Assembly: GCA_019914945.1 (NCBI GenBank)
Contig: CM034104.1
Span: 12,140,046 to 12,204,045, forward strand
Length of the DNA: 64,000 bases
DNA from: Typha latifolia
Taxonomy: Eukaryota > Streptophyta > Magnoliopsida > Poales > Typhaceae
Reading direction: 5' to 3'
Part shown: positions 35,601 to 46,987 of the stretch, piece after piece
How the letters are laid out: each line of letters starts with the position of its first letter
How positions within the stretch are numbered: the stretch's first letter is position 1
Notes under the pieces: model-generated
Told to the model about the DNA's origin: nothing
Seen by the model: the letters and a program-made list of their open reading frames with translations, nothing else
The model's database searches: none
Made by a program: the position numbers and the translations under genes

Positions 35601-38152
35601 TGGTCTGCATAGTACTTGACACAAAAATAAAAAGAAATTATTTGATAGATTGACATTGTAGAATTTACTAATTCCCAGTGCTGTTTGCAGATATGCACAT
35701 TTTGATTAATTTCTTCTAGATATAAATGTTAAATCTTGCCATTTATTGGAGATTAATTCCTAAGGTGTAGCATCCGCATATTGAAAATTTCTTCCAAACT
35801 TGTCAGGCCCAGAGTTTTCCGTAGCCTCCAGCATAAGTGCTTCTACATCTAGCATTACTCTCCTTGGCAATGGAAGTGCTAAGGGGATTGATGAGATTCT
35901 GAAAGCTCTCTCACCAGCATTGGTGGCTTTCATCACAAACTTGCCTGCGGTTGAAGGTACCATTTTCAGCATTTTCCAAGTTTTTGCTGTAGAGCTGCTG
36001 TTTGCAATCGTCTTTTTTTTGGCTTAAAGTTATTGTCCTTTTATTGGACGATTCTTCAGTAGTGCACTCACAAGATTAGTGAATAGTTTATCTGAGTACA
36101 TAGTAGCCTTGTATCCTTGTTTGCATCATGTTCTGATTGGCCAAGGTCGAAGACTATTTGAGACCAGTTCCTAATTACTTTGAGCCAACATAGTAGATTT
36201 CTTATATTTTGTCATATCTTACTTTCTTAAAACTAGAGACATATATTGAAGACATTCTATTCTGTGCCTTCCACAGGCACAAGCTGTTTGGTAACAATAC
36301 ACTATTTGTGCTAAAATACACTGTCAGCTGTGACAGGAATATCATTAATGGCTGCATATTATTTTCATTCAAATGATTGAAACTTTAAACTTCAAAGGTA
36401 CATTTATTGGCAGAGGAATCCATTTGCATTTTGGTTTTTAGGCATGAATTATTGAATCTTAGCTATTGTAAGTATACCCAGTTGATGGTCTTTTGTTTAT
36501 ACAATTAGGTTCCATCTTTATGATTGTTTCATACTATCATTCAACTTACTGAATACAAAGTGAAATGTTTCTGTCCTCATGGGTGCTCATCGATCCGACT
36601 ATTTGGTTGAGGGCCACCACCTATTGGTGTTATTTAGGGAAGGTGAGAGTTTATCATAGTGCAATCTCGTAGGAGTGCTTGATTTTTCCAAACATCTTTT
36701 TAGGAACTATAATTGAGAAGGCATGCCAATTTTTGGAATGTATGGGGCTTCTTTTCTTTGTACATCTTTTTTCTGAGCTTTTAATGGTTGGAGCATTGGC
36801 AGCTGTTGTTCTGTGTATGTAGTTGTTGTGCTGGTTCCTCTCTCAGTATGTAGTTGAGTATTATCTCGTTTCTATCAACTTTCTGGCAAATTTCTATTTT
36901 ATTGCCTGAGAACTAGTGATCATTGAATGGTTCAGGAGCATTGCGTTAGTAATGTTTTGAAAATTAACAGGACCAGCTCCAGATCTGGATGTGGTGTTAT
37001 CTGTTCTGTTGCAGGGCAACATCCCAACTGGACAGATTGGCAGGCAAGCTTCTTCCTCGCAACAAATGCCGACAGGTCCAGGTCCTAGCACAAGTGACCT
37101 TTCAGGATCTAGCAGGACACGATTGAACCAAAATGGATCTCTCCAGAGATTTTCAAGAGATGGGCAATCCGCAAAAAGAAAAGATATTGACAGTATGGTC
37201 TCTCTCTCTCTCTCTCTGACACACACACATGTGCCCATTCAACATGCTTAGTGATCTTAAAAGCCAATTGATTAACCAAATATCAAATGTCTAGAAGTAC
37301 CACATCCAATCAGATTAGTACCACCTCCAATCGAACTACTAGCACATTTTGATTCACCCTATTTTATATTTTCTCTTTAACTCTATTAGGTGTTTTGTAG
37401 TATATTCATGGATATTTTTAGTCAGAAGGTCCGGCTCATCACCAGTTTATTCATCAATTTTATTTATTGATTGCATGGTCTCAATGCTAATTGAATTGTC
37501 CAATGAGCATTCGGCCAACCTTTCTCTGTGTCAAGATAACCAAAAGGCTGGACTATAAAAAAATGTAGTTGTTAATGTCATAAGTCAACCCCAGTTTTAT
37601 GCTTTCAAATTATATGTCTGATCTCAGATCATCTCAAATGCAACAAAGATAAGCGACCTCATTATTGGCATTTTCTCACAAAGAAAAAGAAAATACTAAA
37701 TGCCCTTTTTTGAATGATGAATGATTTTGTATATTGAAGTACTGTACAATCATTTTGAACGCCTAACATCAAGATGTCTACACTTCAAAAAGATTGTAAT
37801 TCAGTTATCTTTACAAAAGCTGGCATAGCCCAAGCTTAACTAAGCTGGCCTGTAGAAATTATCCATGATTACCAGATAGCCTGGTAAAGATGTTCGATTA
37901 TTTGATTGTTGAATAACAGGCCAAGAAACATGGAGTTGCAAATTAGAAGTGACTTATAATCTGCCCGTTATATTGGATTTACCTGCAGGGGAAGAAGATG
38001 ATACCAAAACTGTTCAAAGTCGGCCACTTCCACGGGATGTTTTTAGGCTTCGGCAGATTCAAAGAACCCGTGGTGCTAGCATTTCACAAACAGGATCTGC
38101 TGCATCCGGTGGAAGTGCATTTTCTGGCGAGCAATCTGTTAGCACCGAGTAG
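8626..38152 (+). CDS. CSTF77: Cleavage stimulation factor subunit 77 (CstF-77/RNA14-like), complete, 23 coding exons
   Basis: Core scaffold of the nuclear CstF complex, which binds the downstream element of pre-mRNAs and promotes 3'-end cleavage and polyadenylation. Coding exons: 8626-8643, 8756-8827, 8933-8995, 9763-9872, 16249-16349, 16647-16708, 16792-16932, 17220-17348, 18201-18247, 18779-18842, 19588-19708, 22642-22700, 22783-22851, 22941-23081, 24295-24359, 24605-24701, 28797-28856, 30417-30569, 34313-34379, 34456-34572, 35807-35956, 36971-37192, 37989-38152. All junctions are GT..AG and phases agree: 2292 bases, 763 residues, against about 730 in Arabidopsis. HAT (half-a-TPR) repeats fill residues ~25-520, e.g. 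LWRCYIRFIRKVNENKG, DIWYDYATWHVKSGSMDSAV and VWKRFTQFEQTYGDLASML. Later come the conserved IYDPRQTK (exon 20) and ALSPALVAFITNLPAVEGPA (exons 21-22), then a Ser/Gln-rich tail that in the family contacts CstF-64 and CstF-50. The start is the only in-frame ATG giving the family N-terminus. Introns 4, 11, 16 and 18 are greatly enlarged by transposons, but every exon is intact. Confidence 0.94.
10078..12406. mobile_element. Non-autonomous LTR-retrotransposon-like element (direct terminal repeats)
   Basis: Two copies of a ~365-bp sequence lie in the same orientation at 10078-10437 and 12042-12406, roughly 80% identical by eye. Both start TTGATA..TCGACCA, share GAGTCAAATTGAGTTAG, GATTATTATCGTG and TAGATC(C/T)ACCTTCAAG, and carry a TATA-like TATAAATA. 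The 1.6-kb interior shows no gag or pol reading frame, and I found no clear primer-binding site or polypurine tract. The interior is unusually GC-rich from about 11140 to 11830. The arrangement fits an old TRIM/LARD-type non-autonomous LTR element; two separate insertions of one solo LTR would be an alternative. Confidence 0.6.
11634..11691. repeat. Long (GA)n microsatellite
   Basis: About 28 uninterrupted GA units inside the GC-rich interior of the LTR-like element in CSTF77 intron 4. It creates long low-complexity reading frames on both strands that are not genes. Confidence 0.97.
13526..13892 (+). repeat. Tandem array, four units of 91-92 bp
   Basis: The word TATGTAA (or its close variant) recurs at 13526, 13618, 13710, 13801 and 13893, giving periods of 92, 92, 91 and 92. 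Each unit has the order TATGTAAT(T)TATACGCATCG, CTATGCAAAA, TTTTTAAT, ATATGCGCATCGAGATTTAA, poly-A, GTCACACATCACC with scattered substitutions. A further partial unit abuts the right arm of the element near 14925-14980. Confidence 0.88.
14824..14910. repeat. GC-rich direct plus inverted repeat cluster inside the Mutator-like element
   Basis: A 30-bp unit beginning ACTAGC(G/A)CACCCCGTG is repeated back to back at 14824-14853 and 14854-14883 with about three differences. It is followed by an inverted partial copy (GGCACGGGGCGTGCC, 14890-14904). The RNA or single strand could fold into a strong hairpin. It stands out in an AT-rich element. Confidence 0.8.
17556..17836 (+). mobile_element. Possible solo LTR in CSTF77 intron 8
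   Basis: The segment starts TGTTTATGG and ends near CCTGCA. It contains a TATA-like TATATAAAAG followed by GTAATCTTTTTT, and a perfect 10-bp stem with 4-nt loop (AAAGGGCTAC at 17610-17619, GTAGCCCTTT at 17624-17633), all reminiscent of a retroelement LTR. No matching target duplication was found, so the limits are tentative. Confidence 0.3.
19709..22641 (+). other. CSTF77 intron 11 with a probable repeat insertion
   Basis: 2933 bp between exons 11 and 12. Roughly 21180-21780 differs sharply in composition from its surroundings: GC-rich with purine tracts (AAGAGAAAGAGGGAG and similar), ending in a GTATCC/ATATCC-rich stretch. It is probably an old transposon insertion of unknown family. A 37-bp nearly pure T tract lies at 22325-22361. 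No coding exon is missing here: the codon split between exons 11 and 12 restores the expected ALPDSELLKYAF. Confidence 0.6.
24702..28796 (+). other. CSTF77 intron 16, 4095 bp with retroelement remains
   Basis: Holds a small duplication of the exon 16 end (24743-24791), an LTR-like AT-rich block starting near GCCACACCCCGC (about 25100), a Ty3/gypsy pol relic (27173-27650) and a GACACGGACACG-rich segment (about 27660-28260) that looks like another truncated insertion. The last 500 bp before exon 17 show nothing. Confidence 0.65.
27173..27650 (+). mobile_element. Degenerate Ty3/gypsy pol fragment (RNase H to integrase junction)
   Basis: Translation in shifting frames gives the family's landmarks in the right order: FVILSDASRHGLGC (27179 on; usual form YSDAS-K-GLGCVL), TNHKNFKYIF (27314 on; usual TDHKSLKYLF), WLELIKDYVNINYVVGKANK (27376 on; usual WLELLKDYD...HPGKAN) and LLEDLRGLEVEIV (27485 on). 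Stops and frameshifts separate them, so the element is dead. The AT-rich block from about 25100 may be its LTR. Orientation is the same as CSTF77. The fragment ends abruptly near 27656, where GACACGGACACG-rich sequence begins. Confidence 0.85.
32227..32306. repeat. 80-bp AT-rich palindrome with TTA microsatellite core
   Basis: Left arm TTTTTTTTGATTGATTATT and right arm AATAATCAATCAAAAAAAA are inverted copies. The middle is (TTA)n followed by an imperfect inverted segment. It lies at the breakpoint of the hAT transposase reading frame, so it is either a small nested insertion or an expansion. Confidence 0.88.
32307..32344. repeat. 38-bp dispersed repeat, copy A
   Basis: CTTTGTGGTCTTAGGTTGTC followed by CCTGGGCTCAATATTAAG. 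It is identical at 37 of 38 positions to 62138-62175 in the RINT1-like promoter region. No tRNA A/B box or known small-RNA motif is obvious to me. Confidence 0.85.
34745..35060 (-). mobile_element. LINE ORF2 C-terminal relic in CSTF77 intron 20
   Basis: The minus strand includes IEMKMLRWMTIIVSKVKTRN, resembling the M-R-M-L-R-W-M-x-G-x-T-R-K-D-R-I-R-N motif near the end of plant LINE reverse-transcriptase proteins. The expected downstream R-L-R-W-F-G-H motif is blurred (YSGLDV) and the flanking frames have stops. It is a dead fragment; the element limits are not visible. Confidence 0.55.
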
Positions 38153-40183
38153 CATGGGATCTGGAAAAATTGTCTATAATGTAACACTATTTAAATATAT
38201 AGTGCCCATTTCTTTTCTTTTTTTGGTAAAAATATAATGGTGTGTTCTATTCCTCTACAATTATTTATGCACGAGCGGTGATAGCAGGTTTGCTTTGTTC
38301 TGTAGTTGCTCTCTTGGATCTCATATACTGCATTGTAGGAGCTCTTCCATCTGATGTTAGAAAATTCACTATGTTTGCTTCGTTGAAACAATGCTAGGAT
38401 AACACTTAGTAGTACTGTTCTTTTGGCTTGTGAGATAGATAATATGATTTCCAACTCGTTCTCATAATATTCTTTTGCAGGATCCGTTGTACAAACATTT
38501 CCCGGCCTTGCAGTTGGAGAGAATTGATTCTTGTGGAAGAGACTAAATGAGAGTTGAGAGAGGATAGATTAAGACAGAAAATGAAATTTTGTGGATTTAT
38601 TGAGATTTGGAGGGAATTAAGCTCTATTTGTCGGGTTTAGGATTCATGGGCATGGTCAACATTAAAATGACCTAAATTAGCCATTTTTCAGGTTGGTATA
38701 GGTAATTTTACACATTAAATGTGGGATTTTTATTTGAAATTCTCCTCTCTTGTCGTTGGCATCCTCCTTTCCCCTCAACCTACGGCATCCTCCTCTCCCT
38801 TGCAGTTCTCCTTTCCCCTCCCTGTCTGCTGGCCATCGTCATCCCCTTCTTACCATTGCCTCCCTCCCACCACCACCAAATCGTAGCTCTTGTATCGTCG
38901 TCTCTCCCCTCCATTCTTGGCACATCCTTCTGCGATCCCATCCTGGGCAATCGGAAGCATCCTTGACTTCATCCTTTCCCACCTCCCATCTCTCTTTTTC
39001 TCTTATATGTTTTCTTGCTGCTGGATGTAGACCACCTGCCGTCGTTGTCCGTCGTCTACCTGCGTCTGTTTGCCACCATTGTCCGCTCACCATCTGTGGA
39101 GATCATTTTTCAGTCTTTGCAATTCACATAATTGTGTACCTATAATTGTTGGTCTTCAAATATATGGAGTTCCATTAGAGCTCTACCTGTCTCCAAATAT
39201 AAAGATTTGTAGCCCCGATTAAAGATGCTCTGAAAAAAAAAACCCACAAAAAGAAAGTACATACAAATCTCGTGCAAACCGAATTGGCACAACATCGATC
39301 GCCAAAAAGAATTTCGTTAAAGCCGTGAGTTCTTGATCTTACAACACAATAAATAATGATACCAATCAAGAACGAAACATATCGAATGGAAAAGGGAATC
39401 TTAGTGAGAGAATTCCACGAAATAGAGATCGAAATGCGAGCAAGAATTAGCCTCGCCGACCTTATCGACGACGGAGGGTGAGAGTCGAGCGAAGGAATGG
39501 CCGCTTCATGCCGTCGTCCCGGCGGCGGTAGCCATCAGTAGAACCCTTCTCTCTCTGCATACATACATCACCCTCGCCATAACATAAGTAACTATCGCGA
39601 CGTCGTCGATTTCATGGTTTGAGTTAGGCACATGCCAATAAACAATAAATATCTATTATATTAAAGTAAAAAAGACCAATCAAGTTAATTTAATATTTTT
39701 ATTTTTATCTTTTATCTTTTATCTTTTATCCCAACTATCACAGCCTGTACCATCTTATCCTATATTATTATCCCATTATTTATCCTTTTTTTTTCAACTC
39801 AATACCCAGTGATCTTACCAAAAGAGCAATTAAGTTTGTTTGAAGTGGTCTTCCTTATAACTTGTCCTCCTTTTTTTCAACTCAATATCACAGCAGCAGC
39901 ACCAACGATGTCGCAAGACCACTTCAAACAATGACAAACAATCCTAAACTGCATCCACAAAAATCAGTGAAAAAACTTTTATTTTCTTTCAACTGTTACA
40001 GTAAATGAAATTATTGACATCAACAGTTGAATAGACAAGTACAATGGATACAACGAATGAAGATCCAAAACTACAAAAATCTGATGCTGGTGACTAAACA
40101 AATGACAAGAAATCACAGATGTTAGTATCTAGCACAAAATTCTTCAGATCTGTCAGTACGAGATTTACACTTTCGAGGATGAG
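38153..40183. other. Convergent region between CSTF77 and the LRR pseudokinase gene
   Basis: Contains the 3' UTRs of both genes. A possible 3'-UTR intron of CSTF77 is suggested by TTTTGCAG at about 38474-38481. From 38740 to 39130 the plus strand is strongly C/T-rich (TCCTCC/CCCTCC words). From about 39420 to 39560 it is CpG-rich, with several short minus-strand ATG frames (MATAAGTTA, MKRPFLRSTLT) that stop at once; this could be a 5' exon or leader remnant, but nothing recognisable is encoded. The remainder shows nothing. Confidence 0.5.
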
Positions 40184-42019
40184 TCATAAGGAAATCGCAG
40201 AGAGGTCTTCAAAGACTGTTCTAATCTCAGGCCTTTCGGATGCGGAACGAATGCACCTAAGGGCCACTCCTAATACATCTTCAAGAACTTTAGGAGGGTA
40301 TTGAGAAGGATCAACTTCCAAAAGGAGCCTGTCAAAGCACTCAAAGGTGCGGTTTTCTCTGGCCAACAACCTCACCCAGTCTGTCAAGTCGACCACGCCG
40401 GGATTCCCAGAGATGATCTCTCCAGCACCTTTCCCGGTCAGGAGCTCAAGCAAAATGACACCAAAAGCATATACATCACTCTTCAGTGATGGGCATGGCT
40501 TACTTGTGTTTGCAAATTCTGGTGGACGATATCCAAGAGCTCCAGCATTCAAGACCTGCTCTGCCATGCCAGCAGGAGTCATTAACCTGTGTAGACTGTA
40601 ATCAGTGAGAAGAGTATTCAGAAGAGGAGCTTGTATTAGGATGTTTGTGGATTTAAGATTGCCGTGGGGAATCGCCCTCTCATTGTGTAGGAAGTTTAAG
40701 CAGCTAGCAATGTCTACAGCAACGCTAAGCCGTTGGTGCAAAGATAAAGGACAGAGCTTTCTTTCTTCAGACTCTGAACAGAAGCAAAAATAAAACCATC
40801 AGTTCAAATATTATGGTTCAGTTAACTATATCCTTCAAACATTATCTTAATGTTGATCATTTCCATCCAGCAAACATAACAGCCAAAATATGATGCAAAA
40901 CTTCCTTCGGTACTTGACTAGCCAGAAAAGGGTCATGAAACATATAAAACTGATTAGAGGCAAAATAAAACTTCATTATCTTGATGAGTAAATAATTAAA
41001 TAAATACATCAATGGAAGGAAAACATGAAAAGCAAGTAAAAGTTTGACCGTGATTTATTTCTGATGAAACTTGAGAGGTTTGGCAGGCAATTGGTTTAGT
41101 ACAATTTTAATGGATGGAAAACAGAAATAATGATCTGCTAAACTAACCAAAGTGAAAAGAAAAAAGCATCAGGTGATGCGTCCTAACAGGATCTGTACAT
41201 TTCCATCTGGAACGCTTTACAAAAGGTATTAAGGTGGTGAAGGGATGAGAAAAGGGTGAAAAGTAGAGTGAAAGTGAGCGAAGAAAGGGATCAAGGAAAT
41301 CCATTTTGTGATGCAGAGTTGCATCATTCCATTTCATGTTGTAATGTCAAAAATTGTCCAGTCAATTTGATAATTGTTGCGGTTGAACTCTGCCCAAAGC
41401 AACCAAACAAGACAGCAAGAGTCATGGTGGTTGCAAAGTGTTATGAGTGCAAGCGGCCACAAGATTCTGAAGTGGGCCTCCAACAGATCGTCAATAATTG
41501 TTACCTATATTTTAGACATATAGAACATCTGTAGTACCGAATCTAGATTGCCTTATCATCAATCATGACAAAAACATTTGAAGCAACCAAAATAAGAATA
41601 CATTCTGCAGGTAACTTTCTTAAGCATCCAGTAGACACAAAATGAACAGCAGCAACAGCTTTAATGTTCTAAATATGAACTATACAACATAAATAAAAAT
41701 GGCAGGGCTGGTCATGAACTAAATCTATTAATAATAAGTGCAAATGGAGACTCAATAGGTATAAGAGTTTCTACACCATATACCATAAATCTACAAACAA
41801 AGAATGCCACCTGCCATTGGAATTGTTCATTGATGCATATATAAGCCTCCCCAAAAAAAAGAATCCTAACAGAAGTGATTGCACATAGCAACCAAAACCA
41901 ACTAGTGTGAAGCATGAGGAGATTACAGAAGGAACAGTAATCTAAGTAAAACATGAAATCCTAAAGCTAATTTAACTCATTAAACACACGATAAGTGCTC
42001 AAACTTTCCCCTAGTGACA

Positions 42020-42053
<34 letters not shown>

Positions 42054-45000
42054 TCACAGCTTGGCTGACATGGGTAAAGAATATGACCCTCGAGCCTCAT
42101 TGTGCTAATGTTATCATGTCTGAAATATAGAATGGCATGTGGGCAATCTGCATCATAAATACTCAGAAATGCTTGGGCTAGTTGTCAGTTATCAACAGCA
42201 TGCCTCATCTCTGTATACTGTCCCTTAGGGCTTAAGCATAAATTGAATAAATTAAGTGGATTAACTGCAACACAAAAGTTCTGTCAATAAAAAGTTCATT
42301 TATTAAAAAGAGTTGGCATAATTTGTTATAAAAATTTAGAATTGGTAAGAGCAGAAAATTGAATAACTTTGGAGAATTTGAAAAGAGGAAAAAGACAAAA
42401 GGAAGATTTCAGAAAGCGCATCACCTACTTCTATTGAAAAGGATCAATTTAATTCGAAGACCAAATAAATAAGATAAATTTTGTAATTATGTTGGAAGGC
42501 TCTTCTCCATGTTCTCCATGAAAGGATAGTAACTACTAATGACCTTCTGTAACAAAATCAAGTTCTTATGATGAAAATATATTTGCTGAATTCTAGCTTT
42601 CTCAAAAAACAAGAAGGAAACAAGAAAACGTGTATGCATGAACATATAAATACAAAGGTTAGTCATTGATGTTATGCAATAGCCAGTAAATAAACTCAAC
42701 GAAGGCATAACCTACCACAAAGGTGGGCTGTCAAAGATGCTGCATCTACATATTTTGATATGATGATCCTCTCATGCTCTCTTGGACCCCAATAGTAACC
42801 ACATAAAGATACTAGATTCTGGTGCCTAATGGTGCCAAGTTTCTTGACTTCTCTAGCAAATTCCTTTTTGCTCTTTGCAAGGCCTTCCTTTAGCCACTTC
42901 ACAGTCAGCACATGTTCATTACCAAGTGTAGCTTTATAGGAGGTTCCATGACAGCTCCTACCAATAATTTCTGCAGGGGCATGAGAAAGTTGTTCCGCAG
43001 TAAACACAAATGAATTGTCAAAAAGATGCAAATCACCAGCCAGCTTATCTGGGGAACACACTGTTAGACTTGATTGATGTGGGTGTAAATAAGGATCAAT
43101 AGTGGGTGAAGATGTCACAAGAGACATTGATGACTTCCACTCATTCTCTGTCAGCATGCTACTAGATGTCTCCTGATCAAACTGTCCTACATTTGCAAAT
43201 GAATCTTGAATTGCAGGTTCCATCTCCCTGGTGGACAAGGGAACACCTCTATTCTCACGTGATATTGATAAAGACCCTGATGAAAGTGATTGATCTTGGT
43301 TGATGGAAGTAGGAGGTAGTTCTGCACATTTCTGATCCCCAAAATGGAGAGATTGCACTGCCTTGCTGTCATCAATATCTTTTCTTCTACTTTTCCGGTT
43401 GGACAACTTCTGATGAATAAGTAATAGAACAAGAATACCAGTAATGCAAGCAACAGCGCATGCTATCAGAGCATACCTAATTGCGCGCTTCATCTGACGA
43501 CCATGTTTTCCCTTATCAGAGAAGTTTGGAGCACTTGAAGGAGAAAGATGAGGAAATATCAATAGCTCATTTCCTGGGTGAAATGATGAATCTGGAAACT
43601 TCAATAAGTTGGACGGAACGACGCCTGACAGGCTATTATATGAAACATTGAACTCAACAATTCCATCAGGAAAATCATCAGGTATGTTGCCTTCAAAATG
43701 GTTATTTGACAAGTCAACATATAGCAACTTTTGGAGTAAACCTATCTCCTTTGGAATATGTCCAGAAAAATTGTTCTTTCCAATATTCAGAAATCTCAGT
43801 CCACTCATACTAGCAATTTCCTGAGGCAACGAGCCACTTAAGGAATTATTTGAAATATCAAGAAAGGTAAGACTTGAGACCTGTGCAGGGAGTATCATTT
43901 GATTTGAGGAAGTGGAGTTTGAGATTTGAGAGGTAGGGAAAGGAACAGCTCCTGTAAAACTATTTCCTGAAAGATTTAAATTTGTCAATCTTACTGATGT
44001 AAATAGACTCGAAGGTAAAGGCCCGTATAATTGGTTGAGACTAAGGTCGATGATGTTTAGTTCAGGATATGTTCCTATCACAAAAGGAAGTTCTCCAACT
44101 AACAAGTTGTTTGAAACCTTGAAAGAGGTCAGCCTCAGAAACTGTGATGTTATATTTGGCAAAGTTCCTTTCAATCGATTTGAACTTAGATCAATAACTT
44201 CCACATAATTTCCCCAAATCCTGACAGTAGATAAGTTCCCCGAAAGCATGTTATTACTTAGATCAATAACTGAACAACTGCCTACTGAGATAGGCAAAGA
44301 ACCTGAAAGTTTATTGAATGAAAGGTTTAGATTCTTCAAAGTTGCAGATGTTATCCGTTTAAGTGGACCTGCATAAAAGCAAGAAGTTAAGACTTAAAAG
44401 AAAAATACAGTGAACAAGTTCATAAACTTGAAAATTTAGATCCACCCATAGAGAAGAATTTCATATATCTATATCAATAAACTACCTAATGGCTAATATA
44501 TACCATTTGAGAAATAAAAATCTAACTTTCTAAGAATATAGTAAGAAAAGAACCTGAACTAAGGTAATAAATTGTTGTCCAGCAATTTCAAGACAAAATT
44601 AACTCTCCAAAGTCATCTATTATTAGCAGTGTATCTTAGTTAAGTGCTCGATGAGCATCTTACAAGAGTTGCATGAAGAATTCTCAGTATAAATATTTCA
44701 TATAAATTCAAATTGTTCCTAAAAAAGTACAAAAATCATATAATCCTTAATGAAATGCTATATTGATTCAGCAATCTCTCACAAGTAAGATATATTTTAT
44801 GAATTAAAGCTACTATACTTCAACCTCAAACTATCCAATCCCAACCAAGTAGGTGAGGTTTAAGGTTCTGAGAAAAAAAAACAAATTTTAAGAGCTGGCT
44901 TTGTTGCTAACCTATATGACTCAGAATAGGAGTTTATAGGATCATTGTTAAATAAAGAAAAGGTTGAAATGATAAGGAATGGTCAAAAAGGGGAATGAAT

Positions 45001-46534
45001 AATTTATACACCAAAACAAATGATTTTACTTGTAATTTGACAAGCAAAACATAAAAAGAAACTCTTTTCAAAACCTCCCAAAAAGCCTTAAGACTTCAAT
45101 AAACGAATTGGTATCCTAAATAGCATATCTGCACATGCAGGTACAAATGGAGAGTGAATCTCAACTTTCAATTTGAAAGAGCTTTCTAGGTTATGATCTT
45201 AGATTTTATTTAACGTTAAGTCAGTAGGAAAACTTGGAAGTTACTAGAGCTGCTCAACCAACGAGTTATTTCGAATTCTTCAGTCCTGCAAAGCATGTAA
45301 GTTTTTCCTTTTTGTCTGTTCGTTCAGTATATCATTAAGTAAGAGAAAAAGGGAAAACAATATTTGCACCTATCTATCAGTTCTATATCGTGCCCTGCTT
45401 TGCACATCCTCCTTATACATGGAAAACGACAGTAAAAGAAAAGGTCAACAGGAGGATAAACCAGTTGCAGCAGAGCCATTTAGTTTGACCCTGTAATTTA
45501 GTTCTGTCATGGTAGAAGAAATGTGTTGATAATGACGATTTCCAATTTGGAAGAAGGTATTAAGGAAGAGCTAAACATATTAAGACACAAAAACATAACA
45601 TGCAACTAGTAAATTGAAGAAAACTACCTGTAAGTTGGTTGAAGCTCAGGTCAAGGTCGGTCAAGACCATTGAAGTTTCACTGAGCAGTGCTTCAGGTAT
45701 GGAGCCAGAAAATTGATTGTTCCTCAGCTGTAATATCTTGAGGGAAACTATAAAATTGAATGATGGAACATTGCCAGTAAGCTGATTAAAGCTGGCGTCA
45801 AACATCTCCAAATAATCAAACAAAGGCATCGGGTCTTTATTAAATAGCTCTCCAGACAGCATGTTGTAGCTAATGTTTAGGTATTGTAGTGAGCCATTAA
45901 TGGTGGAATTGTCAGAAATCGACTTCAGTGATCCAGAAAATTGGTTATGGCTGAGATCGACATGAATAAGGCTCTGCAACTGAGCAAAAATGTCGTCTAG
46001 TTTGCCCCAAAAACTGTTGCGTCGAAGATCCAAATAGTTCAATTTTCTTAAATTTTGGAAACCCGACGGCACTCTACCACCAAAATTGTTTGAAGACAGA
46101 TTCAAATAGACCAGATCCACTAATTTCATTAACTCAGTGGGTATAGTACCAGAAAACAAATTGTTTGAGAGATCTAGAAACTTCAACGAGCCCATAGACC
46201 CCAGCTCAGGGGGCAAAACTCCTGCTAATTGATTGTTTGATAGAGATAGGTTCTGAAGCATGGACATCCTAGCTAAAGCCGACAAGCTGATGTTTCCAAC
46301 CAAACCAATGTTATCTAACGCGATCTCAGAAATCCGACCACCGGTACATTGGACCCCATACCAATCAAGAGGACAGCCAACATAATCCTGCGTACTAATA
46401 GGGTTCCAAGAACCAAAGATTCGACCAGAAGGGTCTTCCTCGATCCCTTTTCTGAACTCCAGTAGTGCATCTAAGTCGGAATTTGCTCTAATAACTCCTA
46501 CCCAAATTACAAAAAGCAAAAAAACGAACTGCAT
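40184..46534 (-). CDS. LRR receptor-like protein with inactive kinase domain (At5g10020-like), complete, 3 exons
   Basis: Exons on the minus strand: 46534-45628, 44368-42716, 40773-40184; 3150 bases, 1049 residues, close to the ~1048 of At5g10020. A signal peptide (FVFLLFVIWVGVIRA) is followed by the N-terminal LRR cap (DLDALLEFRKGIEEDPSGR, C-PLDWYGVQC) and about 20 leucine-rich repeats. One transmembrane segment lies at about residues 598-621 (ALIACAVACITGILVLLLI). A Ser-rich juxtamembrane region precedes a kinase-like domain from about 765. The ATP-site Lys is kept (LTVKWLK, Lys793), but HRD is HGN (890-892) and DFG is DYS (911-913), so catalysis is not expected; this is usual for the LRR-III subfamily. 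The domain ends PPEFANTSKPCPSLKSDVYA then FGVILLELLTGKG. A probable 5'-UTR intron ends just before the ATG (GGCTAG). It would act at the plasma membrane as a ligand-binding or scaffolding co-receptor; the ligand is unknown. Confidence 0.92.
40774..42715 (-). other. Intron 2 of the LRR pseudokinase gene
   Basis: 1942 bp splitting the kinase-like domain after TAHLC. AT-rich, with a (CA)n(TA)n microsatellite at 42019-42053. No transposon or coding relic is recognised. Confidence 0.8.
44369..45627 (-). other. Intron 1 of the LRR pseudokinase gene
   Basis: 1259 bp within the LRR region, splitting a Gly codon in an NQLTGPL repeat. Donor GTAGTT, acceptor TTTATGCAG. Nothing else is recognised in it. 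Confidence 0.8.
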
Positions 46535-46954
46535 TCCCTAGCCAACGAAGAAAAACCCAAAAGACAAAAGGTGGCTTCACAAGATCGAAGCTCTAAGGAC
46601 TGCAGGACTGAAACAAGAAACTAAGATGGAGCATGTGACATGCAACGCAAAAAGGAAACAACAACGAAAGACAAACAATCTGCAAAAAATGACAACGTGA
46701 AAAGACAAACACAAATCAGCAAATCCAGACACCTAAATTAGATCAAAAATGTTTCATAGAAGCAAATGCCGGTCGAGACCACCAAATCCCTTCAAATCTA
46801 AACTGACCGAGATGGATTTGCAACTCAGAATCTCCAAGTAATGACTCGGAACAGCAGTTAGATAACAAAAGAAACCCAATTCCAAGAACAGGCAAGAATT
46901 GAAGCAATGCAGGGAAGAGAGATGGTTAGGTCCCAAAAAGGCACCTTTCTGATG

Positions 46955-46961
<7 letters not shown>

Positions 46962-46987
<26 letters not shown>
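46962..46987. repeat. (GA)n microsatellite in the LRR pseudokinase leader
   Basis: About 13 GA units, reading CT on the sense strand, just upstream of the probable 5'-UTR intron donor. Confidence 0.95.

Noticed and set aside
36894..37251. Minus-strand frame with Arg-Glu repeats opposite CSTF77 exon 22
   Set aside because: Antisense shadow of exon 22 plus the CT repeat at the following donor.
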